Source: an uncultured Lachnospiraceae bacterium (GTDB lineage Bacteria > Bacillota > Clostridia > Lachnospirales > Lachnospiraceae). From it: a DNA stretch of 7,059 nucleotides. The notes beneath the pieces were generated by a model. It worked only from the letters and a program-made list of their open reading frames with translations, was not told the origin of the DNA and ran no database searches. Numbering within the stretch: position 1 is the stretch's first letter; each line of letters opens with the position of its first letter. Made by a program: the position numbers and the translations under genes. Below are positions 1-6,829 of this stretch, piece by piece. The stretch is from positions 1 to 7,059 of the forward strand of contig CAJTOW010000169.1 in NCBI GenBank assembly GCA_910577655.1, given 5' to 3'.

Positions 1-35
1 TGAATTTTCAGGGTTTTAAACACTGTTCAATCTTT

Positions 36-73
36 CATTTTCAAGGTCCATGTTGTTGTCAGTTTTTGACAGC
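36..73 (-). promoter_or_regulatory. rRNA-type leader with boxB-like hairpin and boxA-like element
   Basis: Downstream of the promoter at 80-108, the minus strand has a small hairpin, TGTCA-AAAAC-TGACA (57-71). It is followed by TGGACCTTGAAAATG (36-50), which resembles the boxA-type antitermination sequence (core CTTTGAAAA) found before Gram-positive 16S genes. The order boxB hairpin then boxA is the usual arrangement for factors that stop premature termination of untranslated rRNA transcripts. No ORF begins here. The reading as an rRNA leader is inference because the 16S gene lies outside the window. Confidence 0.55.
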
Positions 74-79
74 TCATTT

Positions 80-108
80 ACTATACTACTTTATCTTTGC
101 TTTGTCAA
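80..108 (-). promoter_or_regulatory. Strong leftward promoter, rRNA-operon P2 type
   Basis: On the minus strand TTGACA (103-108) is separated by exactly 17 bp from TATAGT (80-85), so the -35 is perfect and the -10 has one mismatch to the sigma-A consensus. Upstream (about 109-135) are phased A-tracts typical of an UP element that contacts the RNA polymerase alpha subunit. Transcription should start near 73-74 and run off the left edge. Strength, UP element and boxB/boxA leader together point to a ribosomal RNA operon. Confidence 0.7.
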
Positions 109-187
109 TAACTTTTTTTCTTTTTTTGAAGATTTCTTTTGAAGTTATCTTTCAAAGTTATTGGCTGTCTTTTACGCGACGCATTAT

Positions 188-216
188 ATAATAGCAAATC
201 CCATTCCAAAAGTCAA
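188..216 (-). promoter_or_regulatory. Second tandem leftward promoter, rRNA-operon P1 type
   Basis: On the minus strand TTGACT (211-216) and TATTAT (188-193) are 17 bp apart. A-tracts lie directly upstream (about 220-238), and a GC-rich discriminator (GCGTCGCG) follows the -10 near 176-183. It lies about 108 bp upstream of the promoter at 80-108 and points the same way. Tandem promoters of this spacing are usual for rRNA operons, and a GC-rich discriminator is a feature of growth-rate-controlled promoters. The assignment is by motif only. Confidence 0.55.
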
Positions 217-276
217 CCACTTTTTTTACATTTTTTGCCATTTTTCGTGGTTGATGGTAACAGTTCAGACAAGCAG

Positions 277-343
277 CAAATCACAGAAGAAAGTGTGCTG
301 CAAACCAAAAGCAGGTTTGCAGCACACTTTCTTCTGTGATTTG
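277..343. repeat. Perfect 30-bp inverted repeat with 7-nt loop
   Basis: Bases 277-306 are the exact reverse complement of 314-343, with the 7-nt loop AAAAGCA between them on the plus strand. It lies about 100 bp past the stop of the hybrid kinase gene and before the tandem leftward promoters, so it may form the 3' end of the kinase mRNA or insulate the two transcription units. Neither strand has a T-run directly after the stem, so it is not a standard intrinsic terminator. The stem is far longer and more perfect than most terminators and could be an RNase III substrate or a small repeat element. Confidence 0.8.
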
Positions 344-446
344 ACATCGGACTGACCGTCCAAAGGCATCCTGTCCCTGCGCTGTCCGGGGCAGGAAGAT
401 GGTAAAAAGGCGGTGCCAAAAGTCTCATTACTGGCCGGATGGAGTT

Positions 447-3275
447 TTAGGCTGTTCCTCCTTGCCTTTGATTCATCCAGTAATCCATACAGTTCATCAG
501 CCGTTCCACATCCAGAGGTTTGGTGATATGCTCATTCATCCCTGCTTCCCGGCTGGCACTGATATCCTCTGCAAATGCATTGGCAGACATGGCAACAATG
601 GGGATGTGGCTGCTGTCCTCCCGGGGCAGGCTGCGGATGGCACGGGTGGCTGCATGGCCGTCCATCACAGGCATCTGAATGTCCATGATGATCAGGCTGT
701 AGTATCCCGGCTCCTTCCCGGCAAACATTTCCAGTCCCTGTTTCCCGTTCTCCGCGCTTTCTATGACTGCTCCCGTCTCACTGATCACTTCTATGGCGAT
801 CTCCCGGTTGATCTCATTATCCTCCACCAGAAGGATCCTGTGTCCTGCAAAGGACCATTCCTGCGGAGTATTATCATCAGATTCCCCGGCAGGCACATTT
901 TCCCGCCAGGGAACACTCTGCCTTTTCAGGAACAATGTAACCGTGAACTGGGAGCCGGCTCCAGGGCTGCTCTTCACGGAGATGCTTCCTCCCATCATCC
1001 TCACAATATTCAGGGAGATCGTCATGCCAAGGCCGGTTCCTTCCACGGTACTGATCCGGGAGTCCTCGGCACGGCTGAAGGGTTCAAAGATGTGCTTGAC
1101 AAATTCCGGATCCATCCCCACGCCGTTGTCCCGGAAGACAAAATCATAGCATCCAAGCCCCTGCTCCCGGGACTTTTTCTCGTGAACCTCCACCTCCAGG
1201 AGCCCGCCGGGAGGAGTGTATTTGACACTGTTGCCCAGGATATTTACGAACACCTGCTGCAGGCGTGAGGTATCGCCCAGGACATGCTCGTGCTCCAGCC
1301 TCACCGGATGGATACGCAGATCATGGCCTTTTTCCTGAACCGAGGGACTGATAATGGTAACCAGGCTCTGTATCAGCTCCTGGATACTGAATTCCTCCTC
1401 CGCCAGATCAATCTTCCCTGACTCGATCTGGCTCATATCCAGCACCTCATTGACCAGAGACAGAAGGTGACGGCCAGAAACAGTGATCTTTTTCAGGCAG
1501 TCAAGGATCCGTTCCGGTTCATTGACATGGGAGATTGCGATCCCGGCCATACCGATGATTCCATTCAAGGGCGTACGTACATCATGACTCATCCGGGACA
1601 GGAATTCACTCTTGGAGGCGCTGGCATGACTGGCTGTCTGGCAGGCATCCCGCAGAGCCCTCTGCTCCCGCGCTTCCTTCTGCTTGCTTTCCGTCACATC
1701 CTGGGAGGTACACAACACAGCCACTGGGCACTCTTTGTCATCTGTACGCACCAGGACTGCCGTAGCCCGGATCCACCCGCACTCCTCTGGTCCCGCCTCT
1801 GGATTCTCGGCAGGCATCCTGTATTCCATGACCAGATAGGGGCGCTCCCGTCCCAGCTTTTCCCGCAGATTGGGAATGCTCATCATTTCCAGGTATTCTC
1901 CCTTGTCCTCCGGATGGATATATCTCTCCGCGTAATGCTCCAGCCCTATGGTAAAGCATGCCTCAGGGCCCAGGAATTCCCCAGTATCCCGCAGATTGGT
2001 CACCCGCTGATAACAGTCCTTTGCAAGATCCACATAATAAGTAGCAAAGAACAGACTGCTCATACTGCGGATGATTTCCGCCTTCTCCCGGTCTTTCCTT
2101 CTGCGGGCCGCCTCCTGACTCTTATCACGGGTAATATCACGTTTCAGGAGATTGACAATGACCTCCCCAAACTGGCGGCTGTAGACAATATGCTGCTCTA
2201 TCCAGCATACCGGCTGTCCGCTGAGCCTGTACTGGCACACCTCCTCCAGATAATCCTCTGTCTCCAGCGCCGTCTGGCACAGATGCTCCAGGGATAATGC
2301 CCGACGGACATGTTCCACATCCTCCGGAGCGATCCTCTCCAGTGCTTCCTCCAGGACCCGGGTATAGTCCATAGACTGGTAATCATCCGGATCTGCTGCT
2401 GAACCCAGGTCTATGTTCTCGCATAACCCAGTATAGAGATGGACCGTAGTCATCTCGCTGTAGCGGCATTTGAGGATTGCAGCCATCTGCATATCCCGCT
2501 GGCTGCTGGCCATCTCCTTGCGCACACGTTCCTCCACATCCTGGAACGCCAGCACTGCATAGGAACGATTTCCCAGCTCGCCGCCAAAGCAGGCACGGAC
2601 GGAAATATAGCTGTACATTTCTCCATTGCCGCTCCACTGACAGATCATCTCTACCTGTTTTTCCTGGGCCTGTCTGGCCCGACACAACGCCTCCAGGGAA
2701 TATTTCTGGTCAAATTCCTCCTGGTATTCCCAGTGGATCTGATCCTGAAGCTGGAGCCGCAGGTCCTGGTCCCAGGACACCAGAGAGCCGCGGCCGCCTT
2801 CCTGCATCTGCCCGTCTACCCGGACCGGATCTGCCAGATTGGTCTCCAGATCAATCAGATAGATCCCAAAATTCTGCTCCCCCAGGGAACGGATCACCTC
2901 CTGATTGCGGAAATTGCGCTCCTCCCGCTCCATCTCCTCCCGCAGGACCTCCTCTGTGTGAGGTGTCAGCGTGATCACAAAGGCCGGGATCCGTTCCTCC
3001 CACAAGATCCTGGAAGCAGTTATATCTACCACATGACCAAAAGGATTGTTGCGGATCACTGACCTGCTCGTCTGCCTGTCACCGATTGTCAGGAGCGGGC
3101 AGTTCGCACAGCCAGAAGGCCATAGTTCATTGCAGACCTTTCCCACATCCACCTCCGGAGCCATCTTATGAACCCAGTTGTTATAGTACAGGATCCTATG
3201 ATCTTCCTCCCTGACTACATATACTCCGGTCTCCTGCATGGAATCCAGTATTTTCGCATAATCTTCGCCGCTCAC
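447..3275 (-). CDS. Soluble PAS-domain hybrid sensor histidine kinase/response regulator
   Basis: This is a 942-residue protein with no evident membrane segment, so it probably senses a cytoplasmic signal. I see about four PAS-like modules (roughly residues 9-105, 123-250, 268-383 and 400-530) joined by charged, probably coiled-coil linkers. A HisKA dimerisation domain follows, with SHDVRTPLNG and phospho-accepting His564. The HATPase domain has its N box around Asn682, G1 box DNGVGM (716-721), F box EPF (731-733) and G2 box GTGLGM (746-751). A receiver domain (about 812-935) has acidic Glu818/Asp819, phospho-Asp865 in MDIQMPVMDG, Ser897 and Lys919. All catalytic residues are present. PAS1 carries the cysteine pattern Cys48-x7-Cys56-x2-Cys59-Pro. 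No HPt domain or DNA-binding output is present, so phosphotransfer to a partner encoded elsewhere is likely. I chose the GTG at 3275, preceded by AAGGGGGGG at suitable distance. An in-frame ATG at 3341 would add 22 residues but lacks a ribosome binding site and abuts a hairpin. Confidence 0.93.
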   Translation of the reverse strand: MSGEDYAKILDSMQETGVYVVREEDHRILYYNNWVHKMAPEVDVGKVCNELWPSGCANCPLLTIGDRQTSRSVIRNNPFGHVVDITASRILWEERIPAFVITLTPHTEEVLREEMEREERNFRNQEVIRSLGEQNFGIYLIDLETNLADPVRVDGQMQEGGRGSLVSWDQDLRLQLQDQIHWEYQEEFDQKYSLEALCRARQAQEKQVEMICQWSGNGEMYSYISVRACFGGELGNRSYAVLAFQDVEERVRKEMASSQRDMQMAAILKCRYSEMTTVHLYTGLCENIDLGSAADPDDYQSMDYTRVLEEALERIAPEDVEHVRRALSLEHLCQTALETEDYLEEVCQYRLSGQPVCWIEQHIVYSRQFGEVIVNLLKRDITRDKSQEAARRRKDREKAEIIRSMSSLFFATYYVDLAKDCYQRVTNLRDTGEFLGPEACFTIGLEHYAERYIHPEDKGEYLEMMSIPNLREKLGRERPYLVMEYRMPAENPEAGPEECGWIRATAVLVRTDDKECPVAVLCTSQDVTESKQKEAREQRALRDACQTASHASASKSEFLSRMSHDVRTPLNGIIGMAGIAISHVNEPERILDCLKKITVSGRHLLSLVNEVLDMSQIESGKIDLAEEEFSIQELIQSLVTIISPSVQEKGHDLRIHPVRLEHEHVLGDTSRLQQVFVNILGNSVKYTPPGGLLEVEVHEKKSREQGLGCYDFVFRDNGVGMDPEFVKHIFEPFSRAEDSRISTVEGTGLGMTISLNIVRMMGGSISVKSSPGAGSQFTVTLFLKRQSVPWRENVPAGESDDNTPQEWSFAGHRILLVEDNEINREIAIEVISETGAVIESAENGKQGLEMFAGKEPGYYSLIIMDIQMPVMDGHAATRAIRSLPREDSSHIPIVAMSANAFAEDISASREAGMNEHITKPLDVERLMNCMDYWMNQRQGGTA

Positions 3276-3308
3276 CCTATTCCCCCCCTTATCCTGCCCA
3301 TTGTGACT

Positions 3309-3314
3309 AATATA
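3309..3314 (-). promoter_or_regulatory. Possible -10 element for the hybrid kinase gene
   Basis: The minus strand reads TATATT here, which would place a transcription start about 20-28 bp before the GTG start codon and downstream of the hairpin cluster. No recognisable -35 sits 16-18 bp upstream, so the promoter would be weak or need an activator. Confidence 0.25.
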
Positions 3315-3320
3315 GTAATT

Positions 3321-3470
3321 GTTACTGTTCACATGGCGCATCTTCTTGTCCGGCTACGCCAGACAAGAAGCACCGGGCGTCCGCCCGATGTGGAAAACCG
3401 GACAAAAACAGTCTTACAAGCGCGCTTGACATCTGTTTTTGTCCAGTTTTCCCCGCCCCGCAAACTGTAA
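3321..3470. repeat. Hairpin cluster bracketed by imperfect inverted ends, MITE-like
   Basis: Three hairpins lie side by side in a GC-richer island within A/T-rich flanks. Hairpin A (3342-3370) has nine perfect pairs, CTTCTTGTC/GACAAGAAG, then a mismatch and GGC/GCC around a TAC loop. Hairpin B (3374-3387) is CGGGCG-TC-CGCCCG. Hairpin C has 20-nt arms at 3392-3411 and 3433-3452 with one mismatch, and encloses the palindrome CAAGCGCGCTTG (3417-3428). The island begins with GTTACTGTT (3321-3329) and ends with AACTGTAAC (3462-3470), imperfect inverted ends differing at one position. It codes for nothing I can recognise. A small non-autonomous mobile repeat is one reading; a multi-hairpin transcript end for the upstream operon is another. 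Confidence 0.6.
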
Positions 3471-3495
3471 CTAATAATTGTCTATACCATACCAC

Positions 3496-3512
3496 AAAAA
3501 AGGCGAGAACGC
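3496..3512 (-). terminator. Weak candidate terminator after the phosphatase gene
   Basis: About 33 bp past the phosphatase stop the minus strand has GCG-TTCT-CGCC followed by six T residues. The stem is only three base pairs, so it would be a poor terminator alone. The large hairpins about 45 bp further on may contribute to ending the operon transcript. Confidence 0.2.
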
Positions 3513-3545
3513 AATGAACGAATCCTTACTTCCAACAGACACCCT

Positions 3546-4319
3546 CTAATGCCTCTGCTCCCAGTTGCTGTAGGTCTCACAGAATCTGGCCGCAAAGGAG
3601 GCCGGTTCCCCGCCTGCGTACAGATGTCCGGTGTCTCCGATCCTCAGTGCCCGGAAATAGGCGATCCCCTGCTCCCGCTCCTCCGTCACCACCTCGGTTA
3701 CGGAAGTAGGTGCCATGGCAAGACCATGCCACAAAAGGAATGGGGACATATTCCACAAGTGGGACAGCAGCACACAACTGATTCCGAAGTGACAGAAAAA
3801 TGTCACCGTCCGGGTATTTTCCTTCAACACCTGGTAGTACCTGCCGTTACGCCGGTAGCCGTACTGCTCCAGCAGACTGTCAAAGGCCCTGGTCACCCCA
3901 TCATAGGTCTCTGCCATATCGCTGTATCTGGCTGTCTCACAGCCGCGCCACCCTTCCGGATCCTGGTATTCCGGATACCTGGTCCAGAAGGATGGGACAA
4001 TATCCCATACATTTCTTGGCAGGTACCTGTCTCCCTCCTTTTTTGCATTGGGATATGCCTTCCTGAGATTTTCTGACTGATTGATATCTACTCTTGCGGC
4101 AAACTCCTGAAGCCAGTCCATGGTCACTGCCGTCTTTTTAACCTTCTTCAGGGAATAGGCGGCCGTATCCCTGGCTCTTCCCAGAGGCGATACATAACAG
4201 TCGCCCAGATCCAGATGCTGTGCATATTCCGCCAGCAGAGCCGCCTCCCTTCTCCCCTTTTCAGTCAGGGTATCATGTTCATAATCCGGATCGCCATGGC
4301 GGATCATCAGTATTCTCAT
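3546..4319 (-). CDS. Histidine phosphatase superfamily protein (phosphoglycerate mutase-like)
   Basis: This 257-residue cytoplasmic protein belongs to the branch-1 histidine phosphatase fold, whose members hydrolyse or transfer phosphate through a phosphohistidine intermediate. The catalytic RHG motif is at residues 7-9 (His8 as the phosphate acceptor). LTEKGRREA (18-26) and SPLGRARDTA (44-53, Arg48) follow, with Glu72 in LQEF as the likely acid and His177 in FFCHFG as the second catalytic histidine. The full catalytic set is therefore intact. The substrate cannot be deduced; such proteins act on sugar phosphates, nucleotides, cofactor precursors or phosphoproteins. The ATG at 4319 is preceded by AGGAGGAGG (4331-4339) about 11 bp upstream. 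It lies 70 bp after the sensor kinase gene with no strong terminator between, so it probably shares that operon. It is unlikely to be the glycolytic mutase, because its sequence outside the motifs differs. Confidence 0.9.
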   Translation of the reverse strand: MRILMIRHGDPDYEHDTLTEKGRREAALLAEYAQHLDLGDCYVSPLGRARDTAAYSLKKVKKTAVTMDWLQEFAARVDINQSENLRKAYPNAKKEGDRYLPRNVWDIVPSFWTRYPEYQDPEGWRGCETARYSDMAETYDGVTRAFDSLLEQYGYRRNGRYYQVLKENTRTVTFFCHFGISCVLLSHLWNMSPFLLWHGLAMAPTSVTEVVTEEREQGIAYFRALRIGDTGHLYAGGEPASFAARFCETYSNWEQRH

Positions 4320-4389
4320 GGTTTTCTTTTCCTCCTCCTGTTTCCTGGTATAAATAAATGCTTCCCTGCCCGCTCTCGTGATTTTGCCA

Positions 4390-6054
4390 TCACGATTCCG
4401 GCTCTCTGGCCGCCTGCAGGGTGAAGAAGAATTCTACCCCATCCTCTACATTGGCCACTCCGCAGATCTGATGGTGGGCATCCTGCACTGCCTTCACAAT
4501 GGAGAGACCAATGCCGCTTCCTCCGTAAGCCCTGGTCCGCGCCTTGTCCACCTTGAAGAACTTCGTCCAGAGATTGGGCAGATCCTCCTGGGGAATGGGA
4601 TTTCCGGTATTGTATACCCAGACGGTCACAGACTCCCCGGTCCGTGCCGCCCGTACACGGATCCTGCGCGCTCCATCCAGATGGTTCATGGCATTGCTCA
4701 GATAGTTGCGCAGAACCTCCTCAGTCTTGAATTCGTCCGCGCAGACATATAATGGGCCGTCTGCCTCAAAGTCCACATGGGCATCCTTCTGATGAAAGAG
4801 GATGGAGGCGGAATTCAGGAAATCCCGGATCATTTCCGTGATATCAAAGGTAGTCATGGACGGTGTGTCATTGCCGAATTCCAGCGCAGTCAGAGTCAGC
4901 AGCTGCTTCACCATCTTGTTCATCTTATCTGCCTCATCCATGATGACCTCACAGTAATAATCCCGGCTCTGGGCATCCTCTGCCATGCCTTCAGTCAGGC
5001 CTTCCGCATAACCCTGGATCAGGGCAATGGGCGTCTTCAGTTCATGGGAAACATTGGCGATGAATTCCTTGCGCATCTCATCAATCTGGATCTTTTCTTC
5101 AATATCATGCTGAAGCTGCTGGTTGGCATCCTTCAGTTCTCCGATGGTCTCCTTAAGCTTTTCTGACAGCTTGTTCATGCTGCGTCCCAGGATGCCGATC
5201 TCGTCCTGGGCATCCCCCTCATACCGGGCATCAAAATCCAGATTTGACATGCGCTCTGATAAGGCGGCCAGCTTCATCACCGGATTCGCCACCTGCCAGG
5301 TAGCCAGATACATGACGATGCTGCCTAACACCATGGCAGCGATTCCCACATAGGTGATAAAACGGTTGGACAGGGCCACACTTTCCCGGATACTGGCCAG
5401 GGGCATCTGCATCAGAAACAGAGTATTATTATCAGAGAAAAACCCCCAGCTTTCCAGATAATTCCCGCCCTGCCGGTGGTCCTGGTTCTTCTCCACTACA
5501 TAGTTGTCACATTGTACCAGGATCTCAGTCTGTTCATGCCCCATGCCCAGCACATAGCGCTGGGCCTTTCTGGCCAGGAATTCTCCTTCCCGTCCGGAAT
5601 TTAAGACTGCTTTTCCTGTGGAGCTGTCAATCAGCACAATGGTGATGTTGTTGCTCTCACCATAGCGGCGGATGGTTCCCAGCAAAGTCTCATCCAGCTC
5701 CTGGCGGATCTCCTCACCCAGGATATCCTCACCGCTTTGTACCCTGCCGCGAGATCCTCCGCCCGTCTCTTCCCCGGTCTCCCCCCCGGCAAAGGGCGGC
5801 CTTGCCAGCTGGCTGAAAATCTCCCACTCCCGTGCCATTTCCCGGGTGATCACATCCCCGATATTCTCTCCGGCATCCACGCGCTCCATCACGGCAGCGT
5901 CAATGGTCTCATAGGCCTCCTCCATAACATTCACCTTCTGGCTGGTATAGTATCCCTCCAGCCACCAGCTGTTGATGGCCCAGATCACAAGAAGCACCCC
6001 TGCCATAAGGCTGATAAACAGAAACATGATACGGTGGCGTATCGACTTCTTCAT
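4390..6054 (-). CDS. Membrane sensor histidine kinase of an OmpR-type two-component system
   Basis: This 554-residue kinase is the partner of the response regulator encoded just upstream. Transmembrane helix 1 (about residues 9-31) and helix 2 (about 232-252) enclose an extracytoplasmic sensor of about 200 residues, which contains a Gly/Glu-rich low-complexity stretch near 89-103. A HAMP linker (about 252-304) and a coiled coil (about 300-328) lead to the HisKA domain with FIANVSHELKTP and phospho-accepting His337. The HATPase domain has N box RNYLSNAMNHL (449-459), a G1 box reading YNTGNPIP (481-488), F box TKFFKVDKA (497-505) and G2 box GGSGIGLSI (511-519). The G1 box has Asn where many kinases have Asp, a variant I recall from other Firmicute kinases, so it probably does not abolish activity. 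The start codon overlaps the regulator's stop as ATGA, with GAGGTGA (6059-6065) as the ribosome binding site, indicating translational coupling. The ligand cannot be inferred; general layout resembles VanS-like or envelope-stress kinases. Confidence 0.95.
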   Translation of the reverse strand: MKKSIRHRIMFLFISLMAGVLLVIWAINSWWLEGYYTSQKVNVMEEAYETIDAAVMERVDAGENIGDVITREMAREWEIFSQLARPPFAGGETGEETGGGSRGRVQSGEDILGEEIRQELDETLLGTIRRYGESNNITIVLIDSSTGKAVLNSGREGEFLARKAQRYVLGMGHEQTEILVQCDNYVVEKNQDHRQGGNYLESWGFFSDNNTLFLMQMPLASIRESVALSNRFITYVGIAAMVLGSIVMYLATWQVANPVMKLAALSERMSNLDFDARYEGDAQDEIGILGRSMNKLSEKLKETIGELKDANQQLQHDIEEKIQIDEMRKEFIANVSHELKTPIALIQGYAEGLTEGMAEDAQSRDYYCEVIMDEADKMNKMVKQLLTLTALEFGNDTPSMTTFDITEMIRDFLNSASILFHQKDAHVDFEADGPLYVCADEFKTEEVLRNYLSNAMNHLDGARRIRVRAARTGESVTVWVYNTGNPIPQEDLPNLWTKFFKVDKARTRAYGGSGIGLSIVKAVQDAHHQICGVANVEDGVEFFFTLQAAREPES

Positions 6055-6728
6055 TCACTCACCTCAAATTTATAGCCTATGCCCCAGATAGTGTGAATAT
6101 ACTCTCCCTTGGCCCCCATCTTGCTGCGCAGCTTTTTCACATGGGTATCAATGGTTCTGGCATCGCCAAAATAATCGTAATTCCACACATTGTTCAGGAT
6201 CTTCTCCCGGGACAGGGCAATCCCCTGATTATCTATAAAGTAAGACAGCAGCTCGAATTCCTTATAGCTAAGCTCAATGGGATTTCCGTCAATAGCCACT
6301 GTATGGGCCACCTTGTCAACCTGAATACCTCCCACATCCGATTTTTCCGGCACCGCGGCCTTGGCCCTGCGCAGGATGGCCTCCACTCTGGCCACCAGAA
6401 TCTTGGGACTGAAAGGCTTTGAAATGTACTCGTCCACCCCCAGCTTGAAGCCCTGCAGCTCATCCCGCTCCTCCCCTCTGGCCGTCAGCATGATAATCGG
6501 CACCTGGGAATATTCCCGGATGGTTCTGCATACCTCCCAGCCATCCATCCTGGGCATCATCACATCCAGAATAATCAGTGCAATATCCTTCTGCTGAAAG
6601 AAAAGCTCCACCGCCTTCTCCCCGTCTTCTGCCTCCAGGACCTGGAAGCCCTTGACAGTCAGGAAATCCCTCACCAGCTTGCGCATCCTGGCTTCATCAT
6701 CTACAACAAGCACTTTTAATGAGTCCAT
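6051..6728 (-). CDS. OmpR/PhoB-family DNA-binding response regulator
   Basis: This 225-residue regulator has an N-terminal receiver (about residues 4-120) with acidic pocket Asp10/Asp11, phospho-accepting Asp55 in ILDVMMPRMDG, Thr82 in MLTARG and Lys104 in YISKPF. A winged-helix DNA-binding domain (about 128-223) follows, with recognition helix DARTIDTHVKKLRSKM (189-204) and the wing motif WGIGYKF (215-221). All key residues are present and length is normal for the family. The start is the ATG at 6728, seven bases after GGAGG (6736-6740). An in-frame ATG at 6749 would add MKHGGIN but would bury that ribosome binding site in the coding region. It is the first gene of the operon, and phosphorylated by the adjacent kinase it should bind direct repeats in DNA. 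Its own promoter carries such a pair, suggesting autoregulation. Confidence 0.96.
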   Translation of the reverse strand: MDSLKVLVVDDEARMRKLVRDFLTVKGFQVLEAEDGEKAVELFFQQKDIALIILDVMMPRMDGWEVCRTIREYSQVPIIMLTARGEERDELQGFKLGVDEYISKPFSPKILVARVEAILRRAKAAVPEKSDVGGIQVDKVAHTVAIDGNPIELSYKEFELLSYFIDNQGIALSREKILNNVWNYDYFGDARTIDTHVKKLRSKMGAKGEYIHTIWGIGYKFEVSE

Positions 6729-6797
6729 ATTTATGCCTCCGTGTTTCATCTATTTGAATTCTCTTCTAAATCTTTTAATACTTTTGATTCTTTTTTT

Positions 6798-6826
6798 ATT
6801 CTAACAGATAATTTTTCATATTTCCA
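6798..6826 (-). promoter_or_regulatory. Promoter of the regulator-kinase-phosphatase operon
   Basis: On the minus strand TGGAAA (6821-6826, 4 of 6 matches to the -35 consensus) is 17 bp from TAGAAT (6798-6803, 5 of 6 to the -10). TGT directly upstream of the -10 makes it an extended -10. Transcription would start near 6790-6792, giving a leader of about 62 nt before the regulator ATG at 6728. Confidence 0.55.
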
Positions 6827-6829
6827 CCT

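Noticed and set aside
277..343. Reading the 30-bp inverted repeat as a CRISPR repeat or an attachment site
   Set aside because: There is a single copy with no spacer-repeat periodicity, and no integrase or cas gene is present.
139..428. Short frames on both strands in the left intergenic region
   Set aside because: They overlap the presumed rRNA promoters and the 30-bp inverted repeat, and the translations have no recognisable features.
344..446. Search for a terminator directly after the hybrid kinase stop
   Set aside because: Only a three-pair GGC/GCC stem with a short T-run (about 404-421) and a broken CCTG/CAGG pairing are present, too weak to call.
399..1268. Long plus-strand open frame of 289 codons opposite the hybrid kinase gene
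   Set aside because: It lies entirely antisense to the kinase-core and receiver coding sequence, has no ribosome binding site I can see and resembles no protein family. It is a shadow of codon bias.
1467..2297. Second long plus-strand frame of 276 codons
   Set aside because: Antisense to the PAS region of the same gene, with low-complexity shadow-type composition and no family motif.
3426..3431. Plus-strand TTGACA inside the hairpin cluster as a -35 element
   Set aside because: The bases 16-18 bp downstream are C-rich with no -10, and no plus-strand gene follows.
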